Assembly: GCA_947493325.1 (NCBI GenBank)
Contig: CANLQI010000001.1
Location: 1,503,375-1,567,374 of the forward strand
Length of the DNA: 64,000 nt
Direction: 5' to 3'
Source: an uncultured Sphingomonadaceae bacterium
Lineage (GTDB): Bacteria > Pseudomonadota > Alphaproteobacteria > Sphingomonadales > Sphingomonadaceae
Positions 17,449 through 26,616 of this stretch are shown here, piece by piece; within the stretch, counting starts at the first letter, position 1; every line of letters begins with the position of its first letter. The position numbers were made by a program, and so were the translations under genes. Below the pieces are notes generated by a model that saw only the letters and a program-made list of their open reading frames with translations, did no database searches and was not told the DNA's origin.

Positions 17449-19428
17449 ATGCGCATTTATGTTTCATTTCTTGTAGTACCGTTTCTAATTCTCCTTGTCG
17501 GCTGCGATGGCTTGGTCTCGCAGGACATGGCTGGGCGGGGCGAAATCGCGCCCATTCTGACAAGTGAAGAAGCATTTGATGATCAGACTTTTGCGAAACC
17601 GCAAGAGGCGCGTGTGACGCATATCGACCTAGATCTGGCGATGGATTTCGATGCGAAGTCTATCGGTGGAACGGCCACGCTGGATGTGCTGGCGGCGGAT
17701 GAGGCAAATGAAATTATACTCGATTCCAACGGCCTTCGGGTTTCAGCGGTCGCCGATGAGGCGGGTAATGCTCTGGAGTTTGACCTTGGCGAGGCGGTCG
17801 AAGACAAGGGCGAACCCTTGACCATCCAGCTTCCGACTCAGAAACTGGAGCGAGACGCCGAACTGGCAGAGGGCGAACTTGCTCCGACACACCGCATTGT
17901 GGTCGAATATATGTCCGCTCCCGAAGCCGAGGCCTTGCAGTGGCTAGGCCCGGAGCAGACAGCTGGCGGCGCGCACCCCTTCGTCTTCAGCCAGGGACAG
18001 GCGATCAACAACCGTACTTGGATTCCCACCCAGGACAGCCCCGGAATCCGTCAGACATGGGAAGCGACCATCTCGGCACCCGAACCCTTGAATGTCGTCA
18101 TGAGCGGCGTGATTCAGGGCGACCCCGAACCAGAGGGCGAGAACCGCCGTGACTTTCGCTTCGTGATGAACAATCCGGTTCCTCCCTATCTGATCGCCAT
18201 TGCAGCGGGAAATATCGAATTTCGCGAACTGGGTTCGCGTTCAGGCGTATGGGCAGAACCCGAAGTCATCGAGGCTGCGGCGCAGGAAGTTGGCGATACC
18301 GAAGAGATGATCGATGCCGGGATTGCATTGTTCGGTGAGTATCGCTGGGGCCGCTATGACATGATCATCCTGCCGCCAGCCTTCCCCTATGGCGGTATGG
18401 AAAACCCGGTAATGACCTTTCTGACCCCGACATTCATTGCGGGTGATCGCTCCAACAACGGTCTGGTTGCCCATGAACTGGCGCACAGCTGGTCCGGAAA
18501 TCTGACCACCTATTCGAGCTGGCGCGATGGCTGGTTGAACGAGGGGGTCACCTCCTATTTCGAGAACCGCATCGTTGAGGCAGTTTATGGCAAAGATCGC
18601 GCCGAGCAGGAATATGCGCTCGGCTATGCCAGCCTGGTCAACGGCATCAACGAAGCGGGCGCAGACAATCCCGCCACAGCCATGCGCACACCCGATGCCA
18701 TAAGCCCGTTCGATACGAAAAGTGTCGCTATTTACGACAAGGGAACGGTGTTCCTGCGCACGGTGGAAAATATCATCGGCCGGGAAAAGTTTGATACCTG
18801 GCTGACTCAGTGGTTTGACAGTCACGCATTCGAGCCGGTGACATCCGAAATGTTTCTGGCGGATCTGCGCAAGAAGCTGATCGGTGACGATGCTGAATTG
18901 GAAAAACGGTTGATGCTGGACGAATGGGTCTATGGCACCGGCCTGCCGGAAAACGCCTGGAAACCTGACGCGCAGGCCTTTGCCGCAGTCGACAGCGCGG
19001 TTGCAGCATATGCGAGCGGGGAAACGCTGCCCGGTGTCGATAGCTGGCGCGACTGGACGGCGGCGGAGCAGCGACGCTTCCTGGAGGAACTTCCAAAGGA
19101 TTTGTCCAGCGAGCAACTGGCGGCTCTGGACAGCACCCTGGGCCTCTCGAAAACCGGCAATAATGAAGTGTTGTTCCTGTGGCTGGAGGCGGCGCTGCGC
19201 AATGAATATGATCCGGCGGTTGAGCAGGCCGAGAGCTTTCTGGCGAAAGTGGGGCGCAACAAATTTGTCAGCCCCTTGTTCACGGCACTCAACGAAACAG
19301 ATTGGGGCAAGCCGATTGCTCAGCGCATCTATGCCAAAACGCGGAGCAGCTATCACGCCTATACGCGCGGCAATGTGGATGAGACGCTTCAATATGAAGT
19401 ATCTGCGGGAGAGGCGTTGTCAGAATAA
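17449..19428 (+). CDS. M1-family metallopeptidase lipoprotein (LTA4H-like)
   Basis: The 659-residue product starts MRIYVSFLVVPFLILLVGCD, with lipobox LVGC (Cys19), so it is probably anchored in the envelope. The upstream frame extension runs through the GMC remnant and is rejected. The exopeptidase motif GGMEN is at 315-319 and the zinc site HELAH is at 342-346, with Glu365 in NEG (HEXXH-X18-E). A C-terminal helical domain follows, as in leukotriene A4 hydrolase/aminopeptidase B-like enzymes. It should trim N-terminal residues from peptides in the periplasm. It lies inside an interrupted GMC pseudogene. Confidence 0.93.
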   Translation: MRIYVSFLVVPFLILLVGCDGLVSQDMAGRGEIAPILTSEEAFDDQTFAKPQEARVTHIDLDLAMDFDAKSIGGTATLDVLAADEANEIILDSNGLRVSAVADEAGNALEFDLGEAVEDKGEPLTIQLPTQKLERDAELAEGELAPTHRIVVEYMSAPEAEALQWLGPEQTAGGAHPFVFSQGQAINNRTWIPTQDSPGIRQTWEATISAPEPLNVVMSGVIQGDPEPEGENRRDFRFVMNNPVPPYLIAIAAGNIEFRELGSRSGVWAEPEVIEAAAQEVGDTEEMIDAGIALFGEYRWGRYDMIILPPAFPYGGMENPVMTFLTPTFIAGDRSNNGLVAHELAHSWSGNLTTYSSWRDGWLNEGVTSYFENRIVEAVYGKDRAEQEYALGYASLVNGINEAGADNPATAMRTPDAISPFDTKSVAIYDKGTVFLRTVENIIGREKFDTWLTQWFDSHAFEPVTSEMFLADLRKKLIGDDAELEKRLMLDEWVYGTGLPENAWKPDAQAFAAVDSAVAAYASGETLPGVDSWRDWTAAEQRRFLEELPKDLSSEQLAALDSTLGLSKTGNNEVLFLWLEAALRNEYDPAVEQAESFLAKVGRNKFVSPLFTALNETDWGKPIAQRIYAKTRSSYHAYTRGNVDETLQYEVSAGEALSE

Positions 19429-19581
19429 CTGCAACTTGTTTCTGATAGGCCTTGTCAGGCTAAGCCTGCATTGTTGAAAATCGGGTAGGCCGGGATAAAA
19501 TGAATTCATACTCAAAAGTCGGCTGAATCCCCAAGGCGGAAACATAAAATGTCAGTTATCAACCTTCGCCGGGATTGAGAA

Positions 19582-19945
19582 CTAGCAATAGTCTTGTCTC
19601 GCCAGTGCCGTTGATAGGCGGTGACCGGTGGATTGCTGGCAGACCATTTGGCGTCTTCCCTTAAACAGACCAACATCACCAGAATTTAGTTCGTTAATCG
19701 TCTCCGGTTCGAGATCATCTACCATTCGATCTACTTTCTGCGCGTCGATCCACTGAGTACCTCGGCCCAGATAAGTTGTGATCAAGCGCATCTCGACATA
19801 GTCGCTGTGGAATTTCCAGCATGAATTACCGGTCACCACCTCCAGACGAATTTCAATCGACGTACAGGCAGAGATTTCGGAAAACTTGTCACAAAGCACC
19901 ACAATGTCTTCGATCAGCTTTTCCGTTGTTGCATTGTCGGGGTAG
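19582..19945 (-). pseudogene. 5'-truncated reading frame of unknown family
   Basis: A coding-like frame reads leftward: EPTLRKALHEYGYPDNATTE, then KLIEDIVVLCDKFSEIS, and ends with LSTALARQDYC. No ATG precedes it before an in-frame stop; only GTG at 19902 is available, and that would cut into a continuous helix. It therefore looks like a gene that lost its 5' end when the neighbouring GMC copy was broken up. No family was recognised. A short functional protein from the GTG cannot be excluded. Confidence 0.45.
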
Positions 19946-20038
19946 CCGTATTCATGCAGCGCTTTCCTAAGGGTTGGCTCAGGATGATATGAGTCACTTT
20001 AGAAAATGCACGGGAGTCATTTCAACTGGAGCCAGCAG

Positions 20039-20068
20039 GCAACGCACAAACACGCGATTTTCGGATAA
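20039..20068 (+). pseudogene. Last codons of the interrupted GMC oxidoreductase copy
   Basis: Translation is ATHKHAIFG then stop, against ATHEKAIFG then stop at the end of the intact GMC gene (14712-14738). The local DNA match is about 25 of 31 bases. It pairs with the fragment at 17271-17367 as the other end of one decayed gene just upstream of phaC. The stretch from 19429 to 20189 otherwise holds only the truncated frame at 19582-19945. Confidence 0.6.
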
Positions 20069-20189
20069 GGACACGAGTTGATGGGCCGCCCGCTGATTTC
20101 TTCCCCAATCACCGATTGATAGCGCACCGTAAACGTGGCATGTTCACTGGTCTATGAAATTGTGAAGATAGTGACGCGGGGAGAGATAC

Positions 20190-21887
20190 ATGTCCAAAAA
20201 AACATCCAAACTGGAAAATGAAGCGGCGGAATCCACTATTGCGCTGGGACCGCTGGTCGGCCTTGCAAGAGAAGATTTTGTCGGTGCCATGGGTGTGCTG
20301 CTGCGCGAAACGGCATCTGACCCCGCGCGCACCATGCGGCATGCAAAAAGTTTTTCCGAGGATGTTGTGCAAATCATGACCGGCAAATCTGATCTTGCGC
20401 CGGACCCGAAAGACAAGCGTTTCATGGATGCGGCGTGGCAGTATAATCCGTTTTATAAGGCGGGCGCGCAATATTATCTCGCCATTCAAAAAGGTGTGCA
20501 TAATTGGATCGAGGACCTGGAGCTTGACGCGCTGGAAAAGGACCGCGCCAATTTCATTTCCAATATCGTGCTGGATTCACTCAGCCCCACCAACACCTTT
20601 ATCGGTAATCCCAGCGCGCAGAAGATGGCGATCAACTCGGGTGGTCTGTCGCTCGTCAAGGGCCTGAAAAACGCCTATAATGACATGATGTACAATGACG
20701 GCATGGTGTCCCAGGTGGACAAGAAGCCGTTCAAGGTGGGCGAGAATATCGCCATTTCACCGGGCAATGTCGTGTTCCGCAATGAGATGATGGAGCTCGT
20801 GCAATACGCCCCCACCACCGACAAGGTGCACGAGATTCCGCAGCTCACCATCCCACCGCAGATCAACAAAATGTATATCAACGACCTCAGCCCCGAAAAG
20901 AGCATCGTCAAATGGCAGGTCGATAACGGCATCCAGACGTTCGTCATCAGCTGGCGCAACCCTTCCAAGGAGCAGGGTCACTGGGATATGGCGGACTATA
21001 TCGCGTGCTGCCGTGAGGCGATTGACGTGATCTGCGAGATTACCGGCAGTGACAAAGTGAATGTGTCAGGCGGCTGTTCGGGCGGGCAGACACTGTCGAT
21101 GCTGCTGTCCAAAATGGCGGCGGAAAAAGACGACCGCATCAATGCCGCGACGATCATGGTATGCGTGCTGCACCCGAAACAGAATGATATCGAGGCAGGT
21201 TCGCTGGTCAGCGAAAACGGACTGGAACTCGCCAAACAGCGCGCCGCGAAAAAAGGGATTATCGAGGCGACATCGCTGGCACGGTCCTTCGCGTGGCTGC
21301 GCCCCAATGACCTGATCTGGAACTATGTCATCAACAATTACCTGCTGGGACAGGACCCGCCCGCGTTTGACGTATTGTACTGGAACGCGGACGCAACCAA
21401 CCTCTCGGCGGCGCTGATGGGGGATTTCCTGCATATTTACGAAACGCTGGCATTCGTGAACCACGGTCAGGTCGAAATGGTGGACCACAAGGTGGACCTG
21501 TCCAAGGTGAAGAACGACATGTTCATCCTGGGCGGCGTCACCGACCATATCACTCCGTGGCGTGCGACATATCGTTCGACCCAGCTATTTGGATCGAAAA
21601 ATATCGAATACGTGCTGTCACAGTCGGGCCATATGCAGGCGATCCTGAACCCGCCGGGCAACCCCAAGGCGAAATATTTCAAATCGAAAAAGGCAAACCA
21701 TACCCCTGCCAAGGTCGATGACTGGCTGGAAAGCACAGAGGAAGTGGCCGGCAGCTGGTGGCCCTACTGGATGGAATGGATTCAGAAACGCTCCGGCAAG
21801 AAAGTCGCTGCGCCGAAAACGACCGGCAGCAAGAAATATCCGGCCATGGAAAAAGCGCCGGGCACCTATGTGGTGGAAGAGGTGTAG
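20190..21887 (+). CDS. phaC: Polyhydroxyalkanoate synthase
   Basis: This enzyme polymerises (R)-3-hydroxyacyl-CoA into PHA on the granule surface. The 565-residue product has the lipase-like box GGCSGG with catalytic Cys296, Asp452 in GVTDH and His481 in SGHMQAILNPP, plus the conserved WNADATNLSAALMGDFLH segment. The length fits class I/II synthases. The start is supported by SD GGGGAGAG. The C-terminal tail is Lys-rich. It is followed by a TonB-receptor-like gene and a PHA-depolymerase-like gene, forming a PHA locus. Confidence 0.95.
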   Translation: MSKKTSKLENEAAESTIALGPLVGLAREDFVGAMGVLLRETASDPARTMRHAKSFSEDVVQIMTGKSDLAPDPKDKRFMDAAWQYNPFYKAGAQYYLAIQKGVHNWIEDLELDALEKDRANFISNIVLDSLSPTNTFIGNPSAQKMAINSGGLSLVKGLKNAYNDMMYNDGMVSQVDKKPFKVGENIAISPGNVVFRNEMMELVQYAPTTDKVHEIPQLTIPPQINKMYINDLSPEKSIVKWQVDNGIQTFVISWRNPSKEQGHWDMADYIACCREAIDVICEITGSDKVNVSGGCSGGQTLSMLLSKMAAEKDDRINAATIMVCVLHPKQNDIEAGSLVSENGLELAKQRAAKKGIIEATSLARSFAWLRPNDLIWNYVINNYLLGQDPPAFDVLYWNADATNLSAALMGDFLHIYETLAFVNHGQVEMVDHKVDLSKVKNDMFILGGVTDHITPWRATYRSTQLFGSKNIEYVLSQSGHMQAILNPPGNPKAKYFKSKKANHTPAKVDDWLESTEEVAGSWWPYWMEWIQKRSGKKVAAPKTTGSKKYPAMEKAPGTYVVEEV

Positions 21888-22134
21888 CGGGTATTTTGGT
21901 TTTTTGATTTCACGGCTTCGCTGAGTCTTTTGATCTCACGCTAGGATGCTTTGCATTCAGCTCCGATGGGTAAGGCTGGCTGGCCTTATTGGCCCGCCCT
22001 TGCCGGAGGTGTGAGCGCTGCAACTGACATGCCGGTGCAATCACGCACCGCACTTGCCCGAAATTAAACCATCACACTGCCGCTTTGGCGTGATAGCAAA
22101 CCTTCCAGAGCCTGGGGGCCTGAAAGGAAAATTG

Positions 22135-24201
22135 ATGACATATTTCCCCATCAGCCATGTGTGCTGCGGCACATTTTTTCTGGCTGTTTGCACAACAAGT
22201 CCCGTAGCGGCGCAGCAACAGGATGCAACATCCAATAATGCCGCAACATATGACATTTCCGAATTCGAAAAGTTCACACCCCGCACCGCTCTCGACATTG
22301 CACAGCAGGTCCCCGGTTTCACCATTGATGTCGGGGAGAAGCGGCGCGGCCTTGGTGAAGGCGGTGCAAATGTCCTGATCGATAGCAAGCGGGTTACGGG
22401 GAAAACCGAAGATGTACTCAATGCATTGTCGCGCATATCGGCAGGCAATGTGGTGCGCGTCGAAGTCTTGGATGGAACCACGCTCGGCATCCCCGGATTG
22501 TCGGGACCGGTGCTGAACATCGTGCGTAAGGCGGGCGGAATACAGGGAAGTTTCGCGTATGTGGCCAGTGTGCGAACGGACAGGGTACCCCTGCAATTCG
22601 GGAAGATAAATTTCTCTTTAAGCGGGGGTGACGACAGTCTGGGCTGGTCGCTTGCCTTTGACCATGACCAGCGACGCATCGCGCTTTCAGGGCCGGAATA
22701 TGTGCGTGATGGCGATGGCACCCTGACCGATGTACGAAACGATTTACAGCGTCATATCGGTGACCAGCCGACTTTCTCCGCCGCACTTCGGCGGAGCGGA
22801 CCAGGGGGCGACATCCTCAATCTCAACGCAGAGCTCCGATTCCTGTGGTTTAAACTTACCGAACAGTCGTTGCGGTTTGGCAGTGACATAGGACAGACAG
22901 AACCCGAGCGCATACGCGAGCTTGTCAGCAAACTGGGGCGCACAAGGTACAAATTGGGCGGAGATTATGAAACCGGCCTTGGCAAAGGTCAGCTCAAGCT
23001 TATCGGCCTGCATAGCATGGATGCCACTTCTCTCGAGCCCGAAGTCACAACCTTTTTTTCCGATGGAAGTGTCCCGACAGGCACTTTGTTCCGCCGTGAC
23101 GCAGTTGCGTCGGAAACCATCGCCCGCGTGGAATATGGCTGGAGCACAGACAGCTCCAGCTGGCAATTCGCTCTGGAAGGCGCGCTGAACAGCCTTGATG
23201 TCAATAATACACTTGCGCTGCGCGATGCCAGCGGGGTTTTGCAGCCTGCCGACTTCCCGGACAGCAAGGTCAGTGAGCAGCGAACTGAAGGTGTATTGAA
23301 TTACGCCAGAACATTCAGCCCGGAACTTTCCATCCAAGCTTCTGTCGGTATGGAATATTCCCGCATCCGCCAGTCGGGCACACAAGGGCTTGTACGCAGT
23401 TTCATGCGGCCAAAAGGATCGCTCGACCTGACCTGGAATACCACACCGGATTTCAACCTGTCGGCAGGTGTGGCAAGAGAGGTCGGCCAGCTCGATTTCT
23501 TTGATTTTATCGCTTCGGTCGATCCGAACAACGGGAATGACAACAGCTCCAACCCTGAACTTGTGCCACCGCAAAGCTGGATTTTCGATATGGAAGGCAC
23601 GCTTGCGCTGGGAAACTGGGGCAACATATCCTCGCGGGCATATCTGCAATGGATCACCGACATTGTCGACCAGGTCCCGATAGGGGCGACGGGTCAGGCT
23701 CCCGGAAACCTGGAAAGCGGACGGCGGATTGGTGTCGAATGGACAAGCACCTTGTTAGGTGAACGCGCAGGTCTTCCAGGGGCCAAGCTGGACACGAGCC
23801 TCGTTCTGGAAAGCAGTCGCCTCGTCGATCCACTAACGGGGCAGCGCCGGGAAATCACCGGAAACCGGCAAAGGCGACTGAAACTGGTTTTTCGCCATGA
23901 TATTCCGGGCAGCGATATTGCATGGGGCGGCAGCTGGCAAAGCGACCGCGATGCGGCCATGGTCAGGCTGGACAGCACCTTCTGCGAAACGCGTGATCCT
24001 GGGCAAGCCGAACTGTTTCTGGAGCATAAGAGCATTTTCGGGCTTACGCTGCGCGGCTCGGTTCTGAATATACTGGATGATAAACGCAACAGTGGGCGTC
24101 TGGTTTTTGACGGCCGACGTACCGGGTCGCTTTTGTTCTCGGAACAGAGGAAACTGGACGAAGGTCTAAAATTCCAGGTGGAATTGAAAGGCAGTCTCTA
24201 A
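22135..24201 (+). CDS. TonB-dependent-receptor-like outer-membrane protein
   Basis: The 688-residue product (start chosen at an ATG behind AAAGGA) has a signal peptide cut near VAA-QQQ. A plug-like domain follows: FTPRTALDIAQQVPGFTI, ANVLIDSKRVTGK, then VEVLDGTTLGIPGLSGPVLNIV. About 500 residues of alternating beta-strand barrel come next, ending in KFQVELKGSL. No clear TonB box was found. It is placed between the PHA synthase and depolymerase genes on the same strand, which is unusual for an intracellular storage pathway. The ligand is unknown. Confidence 0.82.
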   Translation: MTYFPISHVCCGTFFLAVCTTSPVAAQQQDATSNNAATYDISEFEKFTPRTALDIAQQVPGFTIDVGEKRRGLGEGGANVLIDSKRVTGKTEDVLNALSRISAGNVVRVEVLDGTTLGIPGLSGPVLNIVRKAGGIQGSFAYVASVRTDRVPLQFGKINFSLSGGDDSLGWSLAFDHDQRRIALSGPEYVRDGDGTLTDVRNDLQRHIGDQPTFSAALRRSGPGGDILNLNAELRFLWFKLTEQSLRFGSDIGQTEPERIRELVSKLGRTRYKLGGDYETGLGKGQLKLIGLHSMDATSLEPEVTTFFSDGSVPTGTLFRRDAVASETIARVEYGWSTDSSSWQFALEGALNSLDVNNTLALRDASGVLQPADFPDSKVSEQRTEGVLNYARTFSPELSIQASVGMEYSRIRQSGTQGLVRSFMRPKGSLDLTWNTTPDFNLSAGVAREVGQLDFFDFIASVDPNNGNDNSSNPELVPPQSWIFDMEGTLALGNWGNISSRAYLQWITDIVDQVPIGATGQAPGNLESGRRIGVEWTSTLLGERAGLPGAKLDTSLVLESSRLVDPLTGQRREITGNRQRRLKLVFRHDIPGSDIAWGGSWQSDRDAAMVRLDSTFCETRDPGQAELFLEHKSIFGLTLRGSVLNILDDKRNSGRLVFDGRRTGSLLFSEQRKLDEGLKFQVELKGSL

Positions 24202-24309
24202 GCCGCATTGTCCAGTTTGCCACTACCCTTTTTCCACATCATCTTTTGACATCTGCGTGATTGCTGTTAACCATCCGCTTAAACGATAATAAAGCAGCAG
24301 GAACGACAC

Positions 24310-25209
24310 ATGGCCACCAAAAAAGCCGCACCGCGCAAGACCACAGCGCGCAAAGCAAAGACCAAAGCCAAAAAGCCCGATCCTTTGCAGGTCACGATGG
24401 AAACGGTCGATGGCCGCACACTCAGGGTCGCACGCTGGCGGATGCGGCCTGATGAAAATCCCGAAGGCCATCTGCCCATCCTGTTTTTCAATGGCATTGG
24501 CGCGAATATGGAAGCGGTCACACCCTTTGCCGAAGCATTGTCCGAGCGGCCTTTCATCATGTTCGACATGCCTGGCACGGGCGGTTCGCCTGATCCGCTC
24601 ATTCCCTATAACGCCATCATCATGGCCCGCATCACCGACGTGCTGCTGGACCGTTTCGGGGTGGAAAAAGCCGATGTGGTGGGTGTGAGCTGGGGCGGCG
24701 CGATGGCGCAGCATTTTGCGCTCCAGCACCCTGGCCGCGTCAACAAGCTGATCCTGATCGCCACCACAGCGGGCATGTTCATGGTCCCCGGAAATCCCAA
24801 GGCGCTTAGCAAAATGGCCGATCCGCGCCGTTATATTGACCCCGATTACATGGAAAAGCATTTCGAGACGCTTTACGGCGGTTCGGCAGCAGGCAAAGGT
24901 GGCCATGTCTCACGCATCACACCGCCTTCGAAGCGCGGCTATTTTTACCAGCTGCTCGCCATGCTGGGCTGGACCAGCGCGCCGTTCCTGCCGTTTATGA
25001 AGAAACCAACGCTGATCATGATGGGCGATGATGACCAGATTGTCGTGCCCGCCAACGGCAAAATTCTGAGTAGCCTGATCCCCGACAGCGAACTTGTCAT
25101 GATCCATGGCGGCGGCCATCTGTTCATGCTCAGTCATGTCGAGGAAACGCTCGCCATTATCCGCGAATTCCTGGACCGGGATGGGGAAGAGGGCAAAAAG
25201 GCGGCTTGA
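24310..25209 (+). CDS. Alpha/beta hydrolase, PHA depolymerase (PhaZ)-like
   Basis: The 299-residue product has hydrolase features in order: FFNGIGANMEAVTPF (oxyanion region), DMPGTGGSPD, the nucleophile elbow GVSWGGAMAQ, DDDQIV with the acid Asp, and HGGGHLFM with the catalytic His. These match intracellular mcl-PHA depolymerases (GIGANLE and GVSWGG). An N-terminal basic tail KKAAPRKTTARKAKTKAKK resembles histone-H1/PhaF-like AKP repeats. It lies downstream of phaC on the same strand, consistent with PHA turnover. The tail is not typical of PhaZ. Confidence 0.82.
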   Translation: MATKKAAPRKTTARKAKTKAKKPDPLQVTMETVDGRTLRVARWRMRPDENPEGHLPILFFNGIGANMEAVTPFAEALSERPFIMFDMPGTGGSPDPLIPYNAIIMARITDVLLDRFGVEKADVVGVSWGGAMAQHFALQHPGRVNKLILIATTAGMFMVPGNPKALSKMADPRRYIDPDYMEKHFETLYGGSAAGKGGHVSRITPPSKRGYFYQLLAMLGWTSAPFLPFMKKPTLIMMGDDDQIVVPANGKILSSLIPDSELVMIHGGGHLFMLSHVEETLAIIREFLDRDGEEGKKAA

Positions 25210-25238
25210 TTACGGGACTTAAACAGCCTTCCCCTTCT

Positions 25239-25297
25239 GTCATTCCAGCCCTTCCCGTCATTCCAGCCCTTCCCGTCATTCCAGCGAAGGCTGGAAT
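25239..25297. repeat. Tandem 18-bp REP half-units ending in a palindrome
   Basis: GTCATTCCAGCCCTTCCC occurs twice in tandem (25239-25256 and 25257-25274). A third GTCATTCCAGC then completes a hairpin ATTCCAGC-GAAG-GCTGGAAT (25278-25297). It looks like stuttered growth of a REP palindrome. There are too few units for a CRISPR. Confidence 0.85.
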
Positions 25298-25404
25298 CCA
25301 GATGTTCTCTCACATGGCATAAGGCTGGCAGATTCTGGCAAGCCGCTTCCTTGATGGGCTTCGCATTATATGTGAGACCTGCAGCCCGCCCGCATCGTTA
25401 TCTG

Positions 25405-25428
25405 GACCCCAGCCTGCGCTGGGGTGAC
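25405..25428. repeat. REP-like palindrome
   Basis: GACCCCAGCCTGCGCTGGGG followed by TGAC is a hairpin of the same GACCCCxGCCTGCGCxGGGG type as at 10310 and 43231; the changed stem pair (G/C to A/T) is compensated. It lies in the gap before the beta-propeller lipoprotein gene. Confidence 0.8.
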
Positions 25429-25521
25429 ACAGCGTTGCGGCATTATACTATGCCCCTCCCCACTGGAGAGCTTTTCTGGCATATAGCAATCGTGTTGCAA
25501 CAATCCGGAGCAAACCACATC

Positions 25522-26592
25522 ATGCACTACCTCATCCTGCCTATCGCCTTTGCCCTTCTGACTGCCTGCACTGCGGGTGACACCGCCGCCTCACCACCTG
25601 AGCCACGCAACGATGTTTCCGGCATCCTGGTGGTCGGTAACAAGGGTGAGAACACTGTCAGTTTTATCGACCTGCAATCGGGCAAAGAGCTGGCACGCGA
25701 GGCAAGCGGGCCGATGCCGCATGAAATTGCAATTTCACCAGATGGTACGCAGGTCGCGGTGGTCGCCTATGGCGGCAGCAGTATCGATTTTTACGATGCC
25801 GTCACGCACAAACGCATAACGACACAGGATATTTCCCCGAACAGCCGCCCGCACGGCCTGATCTGGCTTCGTGATGGCCGCATCCTCGCGACGACCGAAG
25901 GCAGCACGACACTGACGGTCATTTCCGCCCCGGATGATAAAGGGAAACGGCAGGTCATGGGCATTGATACGGGCGATGCGGGCCATATGGTCGCTGTCAC
26001 GCCCGATTACGCATATGCCTATACCGCCAACCTTGGTGACGGGACGGTCTCGATGGTCAACCTTGAGACAGGCAGCCTTGTGCGCACTGTGCCTGCCGGC
26101 GCAGGCGCGGAAGGTATTGCCGTGACAGCCGATGGCAGCGAAGTCTGGGCCTCGGCACGCGAAACCGACACGGTCTATATCTATGATGCCGCCACATTGG
26201 GCAAAAAGGCAGAGGTAAAAGTCGGCCGCTTCCCGCTGCGCATCATACGCAGCCCGGATGGCCGGTATATGGTCACATCGAACCTCGCAGATGGTAGCGT
26301 GAGCGTCATTAATGTGGAAAACCGTCAGGTCGATCGCACTATCCCAGTGGCGAAGGGCCCTGACAGCAGGCAGGTCACGCTCCTGTTCTCCCGCGATGGC
26401 ACACGGCTCTATGCCGCACTTACCGGCCCCGACAAGATCGCGGAAATTGATTTTGCCAGCGGCAAAGTGGTGCGCATGCTGGATGCAGGCAGTGACGGCG
26501 ATGGCCTCGCGATTATCCCTGACATTTCGTTCAATCCCGACCTCAATATCATGCGCAATGGCAGGCGCGGGAAAAATATAGAGCCAAAATGA
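25522..26592 (+). CDS. YVTN/YncE-type beta-propeller lipoprotein
   Basis: The 356-residue product starts MHYLILPIAFALLTACTAG, a lipoprotein signal with Cys16, preceded by GGAG. It then has about seven repeats of the type ILVVGNKGENTVSFIDLQSG, HEIAISPDGTQVAVVAYGGSSIDFYD and YAYTANLGDGTVSMVNLETG, the YVTN beta-propeller seen in YncE and cytochrome-d1-like proteins. It is probably a periplasmic scaffold or binding protein; no heme motif is visible. The upstream frame extension overlaps REP sequence and is rejected. Confidence 0.88.
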   Translation: MHYLILPIAFALLTACTAGDTAASPPEPRNDVSGILVVGNKGENTVSFIDLQSGKELAREASGPMPHEIAISPDGTQVAVVAYGGSSIDFYDAVTHKRITTQDISPNSRPHGLIWLRDGRILATTEGSTTLTVISAPDDKGKRQVMGIDTGDAGHMVAVTPDYAYAYTANLGDGTVSMVNLETGSLVRTVPAGAGAEGIAVTADGSEVWASARETDTVYIYDAATLGKKAEVKVGRFPLRIIRSPDGRYMVTSNLADGSVSVINVENRQVDRTIPVAKGPDSRQVTLLFSRDGTRLYAALTGPDKIAEIDFASGKVVRMLDAGSDGDGLAIIPDISFNPDLNIMRNGRRGKNIEPK

Positions 26593-26616
26593 TTTACCAC
26601 ATTTGAGGAGATTCTC

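Noticed and set aside
18241-19392. 383-codon open frame antisense to the M1 peptidase
   Set aside because: It mirrors the codon bias of the real gene on the plus strand, which has HEXXH-X18-E; no motif is seen in the antisense product.
25239-25297. Possible CRISPR array
   Set aside because: There are only two full direct repeats of 18 bp with no spacers, ending in a REP palindrome; no cas genes are nearby.
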